Assembly (NCBI GenBank): GCA_028583405.1
Contig: CM053249.1
Span: forward strand, 41,445,499 to 41,509,498
Reading direction: 5' to 3'
DNA: 64,000 nt
From: Pogonophryne albipinna
Taxonomy: Eukaryota > Chordata > Actinopteri > Perciformes > Artedidraconidae
The position numbers were made by a program, and so were the translations under genes. Below the pieces are notes generated by a model that was given only the letters and a program-made list of their open reading frames with translations, did not search any database and was not told where the DNA came from. Every line of letters begins with the position of its first letter. The first letter of the stretch is position 1. This document shows positions 1-10,362 of this stretch, piece by piece.

Positions 1-688
1 TTAATCCCTGCTGGAACACCAAATCTAGGGATAACATCTTTGAGAAGACACTTTACAACTGTTCTAGCGTCTTCTTTTCTGGTAGGGTAGGCCTCTACCC
101 ATTTTGAGAACTGGCACACTATTACCAAAAGATATTTGAATCCTTGGCATGGTGGCATATGCGAAAAGTCAATTTGTATATTTACAAAGGGCCCCGAGGG
201 GGGCGGTAAGTGTTCATGCTGAACTGGACCATTTCTTCTTCTTGTCTGCTGGCATATCATGCATCTATCTACAAGGGTCTGTGTAGCTAGTGTAATGCCT
301 GGAGCAAACCATTGTGACTTTATAATCCCATTCATCCCTCCTTTTCCTACATGTGATTTGCCATGTGCAACATGTGCCAAAACATGGAGGAACGAACGGG
401 GACAAACCATCCGTCCGTCTGGGTGGAGCCACAAGCTGGACTCAGCGTCAAGTGCACAACCTCGTCTTAGCCATAAATCTTTCTCCCTAACATCAGCGCG
501 GGCTTGCATGTCCGCGACATCATTAAAGGAAGGCAAACAAATGGGTTCTGCGGGTTGTGTCGAGGGGCATTGAAGCACCATAGAGAAGCAGGAAACTGCT
601 GCTTGTTTAGCCGCGGTGTCGGCTAACGCATTTCCACGCGAAATAGGATCATCAGAATTTGTGTGAGCAGCACATTTAACTTTAAGTC
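1..688 (-). pseudogene. pol: Retroviral pol 3' part: RNase H tail and integrase, out of frame
   Basis: This frame differs from that of the upstream RT. It starts with the last part of RNase H (an A-H motif, then a block ending in A-D-T-A-A-K near 620-680), then the integrase zinc-binding domain (two H and a C-x2-C near 250-350), then the beginning of the catalytic core with the first Asp near 165-175. It stays open to position 1, where the window ends, so the second Asp and the Glu are not seen. The reading frame is separated from RT by the RNase H deletion junction at about 680-690, so no Pol with integrase can be made from this copy by normal decoding. Confidence 0.85.
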
Positions 689-2641
689 CTGAAAAGCTGT
701 GTGCATGTCCTCAGACCATTGAACAATGTTAGGGGCGGCCTGCAGAGTGGCAGCACGCAGGACGGAGTCCATAGCAGCATACTCGTATATCCAATGTCTG
801 CAGTAATTCGCCATGCCCAAGAAGGAAAGCATCTCCTTCTTTGTGCGAGGTGGTGGTACTTTGTTCAAAAGGCAGATTCTCGCAGGTGAGAGGAGGCGGT
901 GTCCATCTCTCAGAATGTGACCCAAATACGTGACCTCAGTCTGGCAGTATTGCAACTTGGCCAGGGATGCTCTGTGTCCGCATTCAGAAAGTCTTTTCAT
1001 GAGCAGAATGGAGTCGATGCGACAGGCGTCTTTGTTAGGTGACGCAATCAACAGGTCATCAGCATACTGAAGGAGGGTGCTGCCCCCTGTAAGAACCAAC
1101 GTGTCCAGGTCTCTTTTAACAGCTGCTGCGTACACAGTAGGCGATTCAACAAACCCCTGTGGGAGGCGCGTGTATGTGATTTGTTTACCTCTGAATGTAA
1201 ATGCAAACAGATACTGGCTTTCTGGATGCAAAGGAATAGAGAAAAATGCTGAACAAAGATCAATGACTGTGTAATATGTGGAGTCTGGAGGCAAAGAAGC
1301 AAGGATCGAATTTGTGTCAGGCACAATGGGGGCCGTTGGAATGACAATGGCATTAATAGCCTGCAAATCTTGGACAAAACGCCACTCATCAGGGCGATTG
1401 TGTTTAGGTATGGGTAGAATTGGAGTATTACACGGACTGGTCGTGTAGATTAATACGCCCTGATCGAGCAGAGATTGGATGACTCCTTCAATTCCCACAA
1501 TGGCTCTATGGGGTAAATTGTACTGTCTGATAGCTGGCAATCTGGCATTGGCTTTAAGTGTCACTCTGTGTGGTGGGGCAGAACTGACAAATCCAACATG
1601 ATTTGTATGTTTTGCCCATAATGTGGCTGGAACTTCCCAAAAATCTGAAGGGGGTCCATATTCTGTGAGAGGAGGTGGTTGTAAGTTGAGAAATGTACTT
1701 TGGGGGAGAGAAATGGGCTCAGAGAGACGCAGCATGTAATGCTCCTCTCCGAGGTTAATTAGATTAGGCGTGTGTGTGTGAGGGAGAGAAGCTGTTGCAG
1801 CTCCCAGCCGAGCATGGCAGTGGGCTGCCATAGCCCCCACCTCCTTAGGACTACTGCCTGGAGTGACAGCTAGTGTGACGTGAGGGATCGTTTTCACAAC
1901 ATGAAATGCCTGCTGTGTGGGTGTGAGTCTCACAGGCAATGCGCACCCTTGGGGTCCAATGAATATAAACTGGTCGCATTCCAACTGATCTGAGCTGTTG
2001 CAAAAACCTCTAATTGAAAGCGCATAGTCATCTGATGGGTTAAAAGCAGCTGTGCAATGACAATTCAACACAGGCCGCATAAGAGACATTAAAGAAGCAC
2101 ACCCAGGGGAAATGCTAGCAATTTTCTGAATCCCTGTTGTGGAGAAAACAGAAATCATGTTGAAATCTGGAAATGACCAACAATAAAGGTTGTCTTGAGA
2201 TGATTGAATGAATTGGACAGCTTGATAGACTTTGCTATCAGGAATAGTCAAAAACAATCCATCCGGAGTGCAATGTATTGTTGCCTGTAACTTACAAAGT
2301 AAGTCTCTGCCCATTAAATTAATAGGACTTCCATCTGAAATAATGAAAGAGTGTTTCACATTTGATCCATCTATAGAAATATCAGTATTCTGTGAAATGG
2401 GTTCAGACATAGCAATGCCAGAAACGCCCACTGTTGTAACAAAGTTATTAGTTGCTGTACAAACTTTCTCCTTAGTGCGTATTGCAGACAATGTGGCTCC
2501 GCTGTCAATCAAAATATCTACAGCCGTGCCACTAAAATCAACGGGCATAATCGGATCTTCACGCGGGTTTTTGGAAAGGCGGATATTTGCTGCTTGAATG
2601 GGGAAATGCTGTGAATCTGATCCTATTTCTCCATGGCACCC
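623..2641 (-). CDS. pol: Retroviral protease-reverse transcriptase (pol) reached by stop readthrough
   Basis: Open frame continuous with gag after its UAG. The first 31 codons after the stop precede the first Met at 2548. An aspartic protease signature (I-D-S-G-A) lies about 15 residues after that Met. The RT palm follows: a V-I-D-L-C-S-A-F motif A, then L-P-Q-G-F, then Y-A-D-D with its Tyr at 1064-1066, then an L-G-H connection motif. The frame ends at 623 because sequence after the RT connection region jumps directly into the tail of RNase H in another frame. RT converts genomic RNA to DNA; protease matures Gag and Pol. Up to the deletion the domains look intact and lack stops. Confidence 0.88.
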   Translation of the reverse strand, partial: GCHGEIGSDSQHFPIQAANIRLSKNPREDPIMPVDFSGTAVDILIDSGATLSAIRTKEKVCTATNNFVTTVGVSGIAMSEPISQNTDISIDGSNVKHSFIISDGSPINLMGRDLLCKLQATIHCTPDGLFLTIPDSKVYQAVQFIQSSQDNLYCWSFPDFNMISVFSTTGIQKIASISPGCASLMSLMRPVLNCHCTAAFNPSDDYALSIRGFCNSSDQLECDQFIFIGPQGCALPVRLTPTQQAFHVVKTIPHVTLAVTPGSSPKEVGAMAAHCHARLGAATASLPHTHTPNLINLGEEHYMLRLSEPISLPQSTFLNLQPPPLTEYGPPSDFWEVPATLWAKHTNHVGFVSSAPPHRVTLKANARLPAIRQYNLPHRAIVGIEGVIQSLLDQGVLIYTTSPCNTPILPIPKHNRPDEWRFVQDLQAINAIVIPTAPIVPDTNSILASLPPDSTYYTVIDLCSAFFSIPLHPESQYLFAFTFRGKQITYTRLPQGFVESPTVYAAAVKRDLDTLVLTGGSTLLQYADDLLIASPNKDACRIDSILLMKRLSECGHRASLAKLQYCQTEVTYLGHILRDGHRLLSPARICLLNKVPPPRTKKEMLSFLGMANYCRHWIYEYAAMDSVLRAATLQAAPNIVQWSEDMHTAFQDLKLNVLLTQILMILFRVEMR

Positions 2642-4615
2642 CTATCTTCTATTAAATCCACTCTGCTGACCGTTTTGGCCATGTTGAGCTTGTCTTTCAT
2701 AATGTGGAGGTGGCATCAATGCAGGATGCCTAGGAGGCTGGGGGAGAGCAGGTACAGATTGTATGTGCTGCTGTGCACCCCACCTCTTCTCGCATTGACC
2801 CGCCCAGTGATCCGTTGCACCGCAAACATGACATGGCATCAACTTTTTGGAATTATTTTTCTGCTGCTGTCTGCTCTTATTTTGATAATCCTGTGATCTT
2901 CCCTGTGTGCGGTGTTGTCCCTGAAACTGCTGGGAGTTATCCGCACCCTGATAAGCCTGTGTATTTTTAGGCAATAGTTGCATTAGCTGGGCAGTTCTGG
3001 GGGTCAGAAATATCTGGCTCCGATGCAGGGCACGCATTGTGGCTATCGTAAGTTGCCAGTCTTTAACTTGCCAGTCAGGAGTCGCCATCATGTAGGCTTG
3101 AGCTGTCTCTGGGATTAAATTATGCAACAAACTCTGTATAGCGAACAAATCATTGCCCTCCCTTTTGATGCCAGCATTATTGTCCCACACTGTCATGAAA
3201 CGCTGGATAAATTCTGGGACAGCTTCTGTTGGGCTCTGTACGCAAGCCGTCACTTGGGAAAAATCTGTGTGAGTTTTAGCGCATGTTCTAATAGCCAAAG
3301 CAGCCACGTTCTGAATCCATATGTCGCGCGTCTGTGTCGGAGGCCAATCCCCTGCAGGCGTACATTCAGGAAATGTAAATTCGTCTCTGCACGTGGGCCA
3401 ATCTGCCTTGTATGTTAGAATTATCAGCTGTTTAACATCATGAACCAAACAGTTATAAACTGAGCAGACATTAGTCAACCACGACAGATACTCATCTGGG
3501 CTTTTAGTGGGACTGGGAGCGTGATTAGTGACATCAATGACCTCCGCGGGTGTCCAAGGCCTACAAACTGAAACTTCTCCAATCATAATTTTCGGAGCTG
3601 TCATAGTTTCAGCAGGATTATTATTCTGAGATGTTTGCGTTCCCATGACTGTTTTACGGTGGACCGCACTGCCGTCCGGCGATCCTAGGTAATCGTGTAA
3701 ACGGAGTGGCCGAGGAGGAGAAGTGGGGGCTCTTGACGGGCTGCCGTCTGAAGAATTCCCTTCCTCTTCCTCTTCTATTTGTTCTTGTCTTCCTGAATCT
3801 ATTTCTCTATATTGTCTTGGCTGATATTTCAACTTATTTTCATTCATGATAACCGCAGCTGTAATGAAAAGATCATCATCGGAGTTTCTCGCAGCACGAT
3901 TTGAGAGTTCCGTTGCAGGGATCATTTTTGTACAGAGAGACACAGCCTGCTCTTTTTCCAGCAGCCCATTGTCTGTTAAAATGCAAATGAGCTGAGATGG
4001 TGTGGGAGACTTTCCCTGTCTTTTCAACCAATCATACATTACGGATTTAGCAATGGCTGTAACATCCTTTCCGTGTCTTTCCTTAATTCTGGACATGTTC
4101 TCTGATTTAACATCAAAAGCAGCCTCTAGACTAAGCAAATGACATTTCGCTGCACATTTAGAAACTCTATCGATCAACGCTTTAAGCTCAATTGAGCCTC
4201 GCTCAGTGCCAACTGATTTTTCATTTTTCCGCTCATCATAACCTCTTTTCTCTGCAATAGACATCCAAGCTTTAACACATTCTTTCATATATGTTATATC
4301 CCAGGAGCAATTCGCCTCACTTTCAACCAGTTTAAATGCCTGCCACAACACGGCCATGTCAAAAGTACCGGTTAAAGGCCAATCAAATTCAATCTTCCCT
4401 TTCTGATTCTTCTGTTGTGAGTGTTCACAAAGTAACGAGGTAAACGGCATAACTTTAGACCAATCCAAGCTTCTTCCGACAATTCCAGACGGCATATTAG
4501 GGGAAAACATATGACTGTAGTGGCTGTCTGTAATCGGATTTTTAGAAGGTGTCTTGGTACGTGCATTCGCTTTCCTCTTACCAGCTGACTCGTTTGTGGA
4601 GACAGTATTACCCAT
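2642..4615 (-). CDS. gag: Retroviral Gag polyprotein
   Basis: A 657-residue structural polyprotein that forms the virus particle. It begins M-G-N-T-V-S, a good N-myristoylation signal for membrane targeting of the matrix domain. A basic stretch follows, then a long helical region. An acidic E/S-rich linker lies near residue 280. The capsid-like region contains a W-T-P-A-E motif. A C-terminal C-x2-C-x4-H-x4-C zinc knuckle is followed by a Q/P/H-rich tail. The ORF is uninterrupted and ends in UAG followed by G, in frame with protease. The start was chosen because it is the first ATG after the leader and gives the Gly2 signal. Confidence 0.9.
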   Translation of the reverse strand: MGNTVSTNESAGKRKANARTKTPSKNPITDSHYSHMFSPNMPSGIVGRSLDWSKVMPFTSLLCEHSQQKNQKGKIEFDWPLTGTFDMAVLWQAFKLVESEANCSWDITYMKECVKAWMSIAEKRGYDERKNEKSVGTERGSIELKALIDRVSKCAAKCHLLSLEAAFDVKSENMSRIKERHGKDVTAIAKSVMYDWLKRQGKSPTPSQLICILTDNGLLEKEQAVSLCTKMIPATELSNRAARNSDDDLFITAAVIMNENKLKYQPRQYREIDSGRQEQIEEEEEGNSSDGSPSRAPTSPPRPLRLHDYLGSPDGSAVHRKTVMGTQTSQNNNPAETMTAPKIMIGEVSVCRPWTPAEVIDVTNHAPSPTKSPDEYLSWLTNVCSVYNCLVHDVKQLIILTYKADWPTCRDEFTFPECTPAGDWPPTQTRDIWIQNVAALAIRTCAKTHTDFSQVTACVQSPTEAVPEFIQRFMTVWDNNAGIKREGNDLFAIQSLLHNLIPETAQAYMMATPDWQVKDWQLTIATMRALHRSQIFLTPRTAQLMQLLPKNTQAYQGADNSQQFQGQHRTQGRSQDYQNKSRQQQKNNSKKLMPCHVCGATDHWAGQCEKRWGAQQHIQSVPALPQPPRHPALMPPPHYERQAQHGQNGQQSGFNRR

Positions 4616-5387
4616 GTTTAACGGTTAGTACAATAAAACAAACACTGCAATTAGACGAACAAACATGAACTCGCAACAAGCCCCAGGTAACTGCAAAAAC
4701 TCATCCAGCTTAATTTTTAATCCGAATTAGGGAGATCTCAGCGGGTAGGGAAATATCTGTTTAACATGAGTGCCTTCTGCCCATATATACTTGTACAAGT
4801 GCTAAGAACGGAATCTGTTGAAGAGCAATAATTAATTTATTCTCAATCAACAACCACTATGCGAATTTAGCGGTGCTTTTGCCCTCTCCGTCCGCGGAGA
4901 GCAAAGACTTTTTTAATTTACCCTGTCTTCCAAACAACAGCCAAATTCAACAACTCATCTGTTATGAAACACAGTATGTCACACATTCCCGCATACCATC
5001 CTTCCCATTTCTCATCGTTTTTGTTTAGTTCCAAAAACGCAAATGGTGTGAGGAAGAGAATAGTGTGTCATTCCGCGTTTCACCCTCTCCGCTTGCTACG
5101 CTGCATGGGGTGGGGTTGAAATTACACACACACTTTAGCCGTGCAGATCCGAGGAGATGTCTGCTATTAAATTAACCAGTTAACCGCTGAAATCTCCAGA
5201 ATTTGGCGATCTGTTTCAATACAGATGCATGACATTTTTTTTAATGCAGAAGTCTACCAAAAAAAAAAATTGCAGCCGCTCAGTTTCACAGGTAATTTTA
5301 TGATACCGTCAATCACAGATTCTGGTAAGGCAATGTCCAAATATAGATTTGAAATTACACTTACCAGTTCTGAAGATCTTGTTGGTA
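4616..5387 (-). other. Retroviral 5' leader
   Basis: About 770 bases between the primer-binding site and the gag ATG. This is the expected place for the splice donor and packaging signal, but neither could be assigned by eye. It contains an A-run (plus-strand 5260-5269). No coding frame in it looks real. Confidence 0.6.
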
Positions 5388-5405
5388 TTCTTGTTCGTGA
5401 CGCCA
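5388..5405 (-). other. Primer-binding site candidate
   Basis: On the minus strand TGGCGTCACGAACAAGAA begins three bases after the LTR end (ATAACA). A TGG start at this spacing is the hallmark of a tRNA primer-binding site, since tRNAs end in CCA. The primer tRNA is not assigned. Confidence 0.65.
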
Positions 5406-5479
5406 ATCTGTTATGGAAACTTCAGAGCGGTGCAGGAAAGACGGAGACTGGAATCATTGTTTAATCAAACACCTTGAGA

Positions 5480-5485
5480 TTTATT
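5480..5485 (-). terminator. LTR polyadenylation signal
   Basis: AATAAA on the minus strand, about 70 bases before the LTR inner end. It would mark the end of the R region in proviral transcripts. Confidence 0.55.
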
Positions 5486-5586
5486 GAAAGTTCACAGATA
5501 ACGGCCGGAGAGCCTCGCATAGTTTATCACAGTGTTAAGTGTAAGCCACCACGCGAAACTCTGAAGAGACAAAATAATTTAGATCC

Positions 5587-5597
5587 ATTATATATCT
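5587..5597 (-). promoter_or_regulatory. LTR TATA-like box
   Basis: The minus strand reads AGATATATAAT. It lies about 100 bases upstream of the LTR polyadenylation signal, a spacing that fits a short R region. Inference from position and sequence only. Confidence 0.45.
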
Positions 5598-5820
5598 GAG
5601 AGGGACGGACTATTGCAAGCCTGCCTAATCAATGCCAGATAGTCAGAACAACGGCCCCTCTGTGTCTACAATATTTATCCCACAAGAAGGAAGATGACCC
5701 TTTGACCTGTTACCCAGTTCAAGTTGCAGCAAGGGGATATTGTGATTTAATGGGAAGCAGATGTTTGTAATTAAGACAGGTTCCCGGGAACGCTAAGAAA
5801 CTCAATATACCAAGTGATCA

Positions 5821-8800
5821 GATTAAAATATTCTCTGACACTGTGCAGCCACCTCTTCAACAACTTGCAGTCCTTGTTCTGTGAAAGTTTCACAAGTTTC
5901 TTGGACAAACCTGATAAAAAGAAAACGCATGTGAATATTCAAGCAATAGTGTGTAAATGATGTGCTGTGATGGACAATATTCAAGGGTGTGGTGGAAAGA
6001 GGGTGGGGGGCAGACAGAAGGGTAAGCACAGCATGTTAATTACAACCATAACATCCATATGATAATTGCATGACAATGGTCAGGGCGTCACCCTTATGTC
6101 TGAAAACATTTTATAGCCAGGAAACACCCATACATATTCATATACACATCACTGTAAATTCCCATCCTAAAGAGTACTCACATTATCCTAAGATTAGTGA
6201 GTGAAATGTAATTTACAATGACGAAAGGTGCTGTGATCAAGTGGTCTGCCAGACAGTTTACAATAACAGAGGAAAGACCAGATTAGAGGGACATATAGGG
6301 GGATATCATTCATGTACCTATCCAGACATGATGTCATGTCTGCTGCTAAAAAGGACAGTGTCTCTGATTTGGTATTCTTTCATTACAACACATAGGGATA
6401 AATACCTTTTTCAAAGTGCCAGACATCATAGAATTGTTCCATGTTGCGTTCCCTCAGAAACTTCTGGATCTGTGGATGACGGTCACTCACAATGTACTCA
6501 ACCGCCAAATCATTTGACTCCAGATGATCTAGGCATCTTTTGAGTCCCTCCTTTTCCATGTGGTAACTACCACCTACTTCATTGCTCTGTTGGTGAATAA
6601 GAAATAGGGCATAAATACACTGAAGCATGCATCAACAGCCAGCACGCCTAAAATTACACCTAGAAAGAGAATCCCACCTGAACAAGCTGGAAGTCCACAA
6701 TGGTGTTGCTTCCCAGGTGCATTAGTGTGTAGCTCCCAAACTTGGCTGAGTGGCCTGAAGAAAATATAATACAGGAGGTTTCAAGACTTTTCAACAGAAT
6801 TTCAATGGATAAGTTCGATGAATTGTAATATACACCAGTAACTCTGGCACTAGACTGTCTTGTCTGTTTCTGCTTACCTGGAGAGTCTGCTCTCATATCT
6901 CCTGCAACTGTGACCTTTCCCCCATGGTGGTGTAGTTGCGGGAAAATCTTCAGCTGATCAGTTTTCCACTTGTGGATAATAGCAGGCTCCAGATAATGCC
7001 TAGCATGCCTCCTGAAGGTCGCATACTGGAAGATCTCCAGCTGCATGGCTCTGCATATCTATGAATAAATAGAAAAACAGGACAAGTATTTGAAAAAGTC
7101 CACTTCTGTCATTTTTCATATGCTATGGATGTTAGATGGTAAAATACCTTTTTTAGTTGGAAGAAGGAAGCACCAGTGAAGTACGTAGCAGCAGATAATT
7201 GTAAGTTGCCAACCGGGGTACTTCCGATGATGGGCTGGCTCTCCCATTGTCTGAAGTAACTGCAGTTTGGACAACGCTGTGTGAACGCCACAAAAGTCCC
7301 ATTTTTTCGTTTTTGGACATCACAGTCTGTCTTACAAACCGGACATTTTTCAAACAGCTGTCCGAGGCAGCTTTCAAACACAATGTACTTAGCGTCACTG
7401 TGCGTGGATCGTGTCTGAAGTCTAATGTAACAAAACAAAATTAACAATACATGTTAGATGTCAACTCTGAACAACAGTAATAGTAATGTGTACCAAATAT
7501 ACCAAACTTACGATACGTTAGATTCTTCTACAGTATCATCAGGGTGGTAACTCGAATCCAGAGTCTCTTCAAATTCAATCGAAGTCTCTCCTTGTTCCTG
7601 CTCCAACTCTAGTCGAGGTCTCTTGCTAGGTCCCAATCCTGGGCCCTTTATTGGTGTAGATGCTAAGGTGAATTCTGGGTTGGTTGAAGTTTTAGTGCCA
7701 ACATTTTTGAAAGACACTGTGGCCTGGATGCCTGTTAATAAAAGGGAAACGTGCATAAATACATTATATAATACACTAATACATTGTAAAAGGCCAACAA
7801 CTTGTGTACATCTGACAGATTAATTCATGAACAATTTAGAAAAAACTACAAACAGCACTGTATTTCCTGAAGTACACATAACAGTATTTCTGTGATATAC
7901 AATAATATCAATTAAAGTTTTATTTATAGAGCACATTTAAAAATGATTTTTGGTCAAGCCAAAGTGCTGTACATGTAATAAAAGCACAATTAAGGTAATG
8001 TATCACAAATAAAATAAAACAGTCAATGTCAGTGTTATAGTCTACCTTTGCTTCTCACGTGTGCCGACTTCAGTGTTCCCGAGGACAACTGTGTAGCAAC
8101 TGACACTTTCAATTCCACTGTCTGTGTTCCCACAGACCGTGTCTCAGCTCTCTGTAGAGTTCCCACAGAAACAGTCTGTGTACGGTCTGTTTGGCATCCG
8201 ACTGTACTGGAGCGGTGGGGGGTACCGGGGTCCTGTCGTGATGTACTCTAAGAAAGATACACATAATATTCATACAATTCATGTTGTATTCGATTAAATC
8301 AGTCAATTTCCTAAAAGCAACACTTTCTGGGACACATTCCTAACGAAATCAAGTGCAAATCACAAAATATTAGAGAAACTTTGTTGTTTCAGGTTCGTTA
8401 GCTTGCCAGCTAGATGAATATGCTAACCTACGTTTGCTAGTTGTTCAGTGTAATCTGCCAACCTACCATGAACAAAAGGTAGTGGTTCATATTAGGCTAG
8501 CAATAACGTGTTTACAATTGAAATCTTATACAGTAGTCTTCTACGTTTCGGTCATTCTTTTGAGCTGCCATGAAAACAATGTTATCGCCTAGCATGTCTA
8601 GCTCCCTGTAGCGCGGTGGTTCATCTCGACACGATATGAACGCTATAGCTCCATTAGGAACGACAACTAAAATGTACTGACCGTAGGGTAAATAACCCGG
8701 AGTATACTGTCTAGGCTAGCAACAACGTGTTTACAATTGCAAACGCTAGCAACTTAGTTAGCCCAGTTAGCACTGTGTCAATGCCATAGCAGCCCGAAAC

Positions 8801-9156
8801 AAGTTTACACATTTAAACAGTCGTGGTAGATACCTTGTTTGATAAATACACAAATAACAATCCAAACGTACAGGTTGTGTACTCGAATCTTCCCTTGCTC
8901 CAAACGGTCCAAACAAACTAGGAATAGCATCGTCCTTCAGTTTCAATCGCTGTGCATATCCGGCCTTAACCTGGGCAATGTTTTGGAAGCTTTCGTCTGT
9001 GAAATGCCGCGCACACAGTGACGATCTTCGAACCTCTGAAGGAACAGTGTTAAACAGAAATGTTAACCACTGACTTCGTTGTGGTTCTTCCGTCGGTAGC
9101 AGAAACAGCTCAGATTTCCCCTCACATTTCAGGAAACAGGTCCTTGGCTTTGGCAT
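5821..9156 (-). CDS. THAP-domain Kolobok-type transposase, 8 visible exons, truncated by ERV
   Basis: Exons read by splice sites and frame: 8872-9156, 8046-8247, 7512-7731, 7148-7421, 6878-7058, 6678-6754, 6406-6586 and 5821-5910. All have GT donors and AG acceptors, phases match, and no stop interrupts them. Exon 1, from the Met at 9154-9156, encodes a THAP (C2CH) DNA-binding finger: C-x3-C, a conserved W, then C-x2-H-F. Exon 4 carries two zinc-ribbon-like C-x2-C pairs. Exon 5 has G-D-M-R-A-D-S-P-G and exon 7 has S-D-R-H-P-Q and D-V-W-H-F-E-K-G, probably the first two acidic residues of a DDE catalytic centre. Exon 8 is cut by the LTR before the third. Family assignment is from recognition; a domesticated host relative is possible. 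Confidence 0.75.
7905..8030 (-). repeat. LINE 3' tail fragment in a transposase intron
   Basis: Contains a TTTATTTATAGAGCACATTT block and a CAAAGTGCTGTACA block, the same 3'-tail signature that ends the L2 LINE at 33.4 kb. It is inverted relative to the LINE coding sense and lies within the intron between exons 2 and 3 (7732-8045). Confidence 0.5.
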
Positions 9157-9488
9157 GACTGGATCGATTGTGAGCTGAACCAGAGCTTCCAACATGTTAG
9201 GCTGGAAGAGGGTGCGGCCAGCGCCACTGGGTGTGGCCATAGCTCTTCCGGATTGGTCCATTTCGTTCCGGGTACGACATGACATCATGATGTACCCGGA
9301 AGAATCAAATGGACAGTGACATATCTCCAACGAGGCGTTTTGGGGAGGTATTTTCTGTGTTAGAGTTTTACTCGCTACATGGTGTACTTTGAGGGTTTTG
9401 ACTCTGCACACCATTTACATGCATAAAAACCTTCATAACACACAAGGGGACGGGTAATAACCGGAAAAGCATGACATGTCACCTTTAA

Positions 9489-10354
9489 AATGTAGAGATT
9501 GTCCTGCTGTACAACATGTGGTGTTTTGTTATGCAGCAATCAGTGAGCCAGGACATTTTCAGTGTTGTGGCCAGGATGGAACCAGTGATCATTTTGGGGT
9601 GGCATTGAAATCACTATTATATGAACATAAAAATACATCTCACTAGAAAATAAGGGGTTATTTAAGGCACCTACAACACACCTCTACATTATTTGGGATC
9701 AAGTGGTGGAATAGATCAAATAATATTCAGTATATCTAACAATTTCTTTCGTATGGCAGGCAAAGTAACAACGAAGCTTACATTATACAAATGTAATGCA
9801 ATATACAGACTGTTTAGCTTATGATGATCAGCAGCACTATGGGCTCATTCTCTCAGTGTATCATCAGGAATACAGACACACACACATCATTTAAATAAGA
9901 GTTTTTAAATTAAATGATAGGTTAAGAATAAACATCTTAAAGTAAATAACAATAAACAATAGCCCTTAACCCTGTAAGGCCCCCAGTTGTAATTTTACAA
10001 CATTACTTGAAGCTATCCTAAAAAAGTCAGTAAATGTTTTTTTAAAAGACCACATCTACATAGTCAAAAGGTCCTTTTGTTCAGCCTCACAATGCTATTG
10101 GGTAGTAAATGTGTTAGGTCCTGCCCTCTGGCCATACACGCCAGGGATTTTGGGCCCCATGGAAATATATCACATTGGGCCCCACCACCAGGCCCAGGCC
10201 ACGCCAACCAAGCACAATTGCTGTAACCACACCTCCAGAACCCAACCCACTCATTTATGCTTTAAATAACTCTACCTGTACAGGCTTGCATCTATCTTGT
10301 AGTCCAATACTAACTGCACAATATTTACTGACACTGAGCTGTGAAAATATAACA
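9489..10354. other. Non-coding interval
   Basis: No credible gene. It is AT-rich with short repeat remnants. A TTAACCCTGTAAGGCCC block near 9966 resembles a single terminal repeat of a TTAA-type transposon with no partner seen. GGGCCCC-rich text lies near 10150-10200. Confidence 0.5.
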
Positions 10355-10362
10355 CTTATGGG

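Larger units (their letters stand above)
1..5820 (-). mobile_element. Endogenous class I retrovirus, 5' part (LTR, leader, gag, pro-pol)
   Basis: Read on the minus strand the order is LTR (5409-5820), primer-binding site, leader, gag, an in-frame amber codon, protease, RT, remnant RNase H and integrase. The window edge cuts the integrase core, so the rest of pol, any env and the 3' LTR lie outside. The same-frame gag-UAG-pol layout, the single CCHC knuckle and the RT motifs LPQG and YADD are typical of gamma/epsilon-type (class I) retroviruses; the genus is inferred. The provirus lies in an exon of the neighbouring Kolobok-type transposase gene. An internal deletion in RNase H and a frameshift make this copy defective. 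Confidence 0.9.
5409..5820 (-). repeat. Retroviral 5' LTR (outer end approximate)
   Basis: The inner end is set by the primer-binding site: on the plus strand the LTR begins TGTTATGG at 5409. The outer end must lie before the Kolobok exon that resumes at about 5821. A CA at 5819-5820 gives a TG...CA element of 412 bp; a second candidate CA is at 5777-5778. The partner LTR and target duplication lie outside the window, so the outer end is not proven. The LTR contains a TATA-like box and an AATAAA signal on the minus strand. Confidence 0.65.
5821..9484 (-). mobile_element. Kolobok-type DNA transposon, 5' part
   Basis: The right end reads on the minus strand as AGGTGACATGTCATGC and is bounded by TTAA at 9485-9488. 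TTAA is the target of Kolobok elements. Inside is a spliced THAP-transposase gene on the minus strand. The left part is interrupted by the retroviral LTR at about 5820, so the transposase C terminus and the other terminal repeat lie beyond the window or are lost. Confidence 0.72.

Noticed and set aside
259..573. Plus-strand 104-residue frame and similar frames across 1-4600
   Set aside because: Antisense shadows of retroviral integrase, pol and gag, which carry recognisable motifs on the minus strand.
5409..6053. A 645-bp LTR bounded by perfect TGTTATGG and CCATAACA inverted ends
   Set aside because: It would swallow transposase exon 8 (5821-5910) and part of the preceding intron, which splice and phase-match exon 7 outside it. 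The 8-bp match at 6046-6053 is taken as chance.
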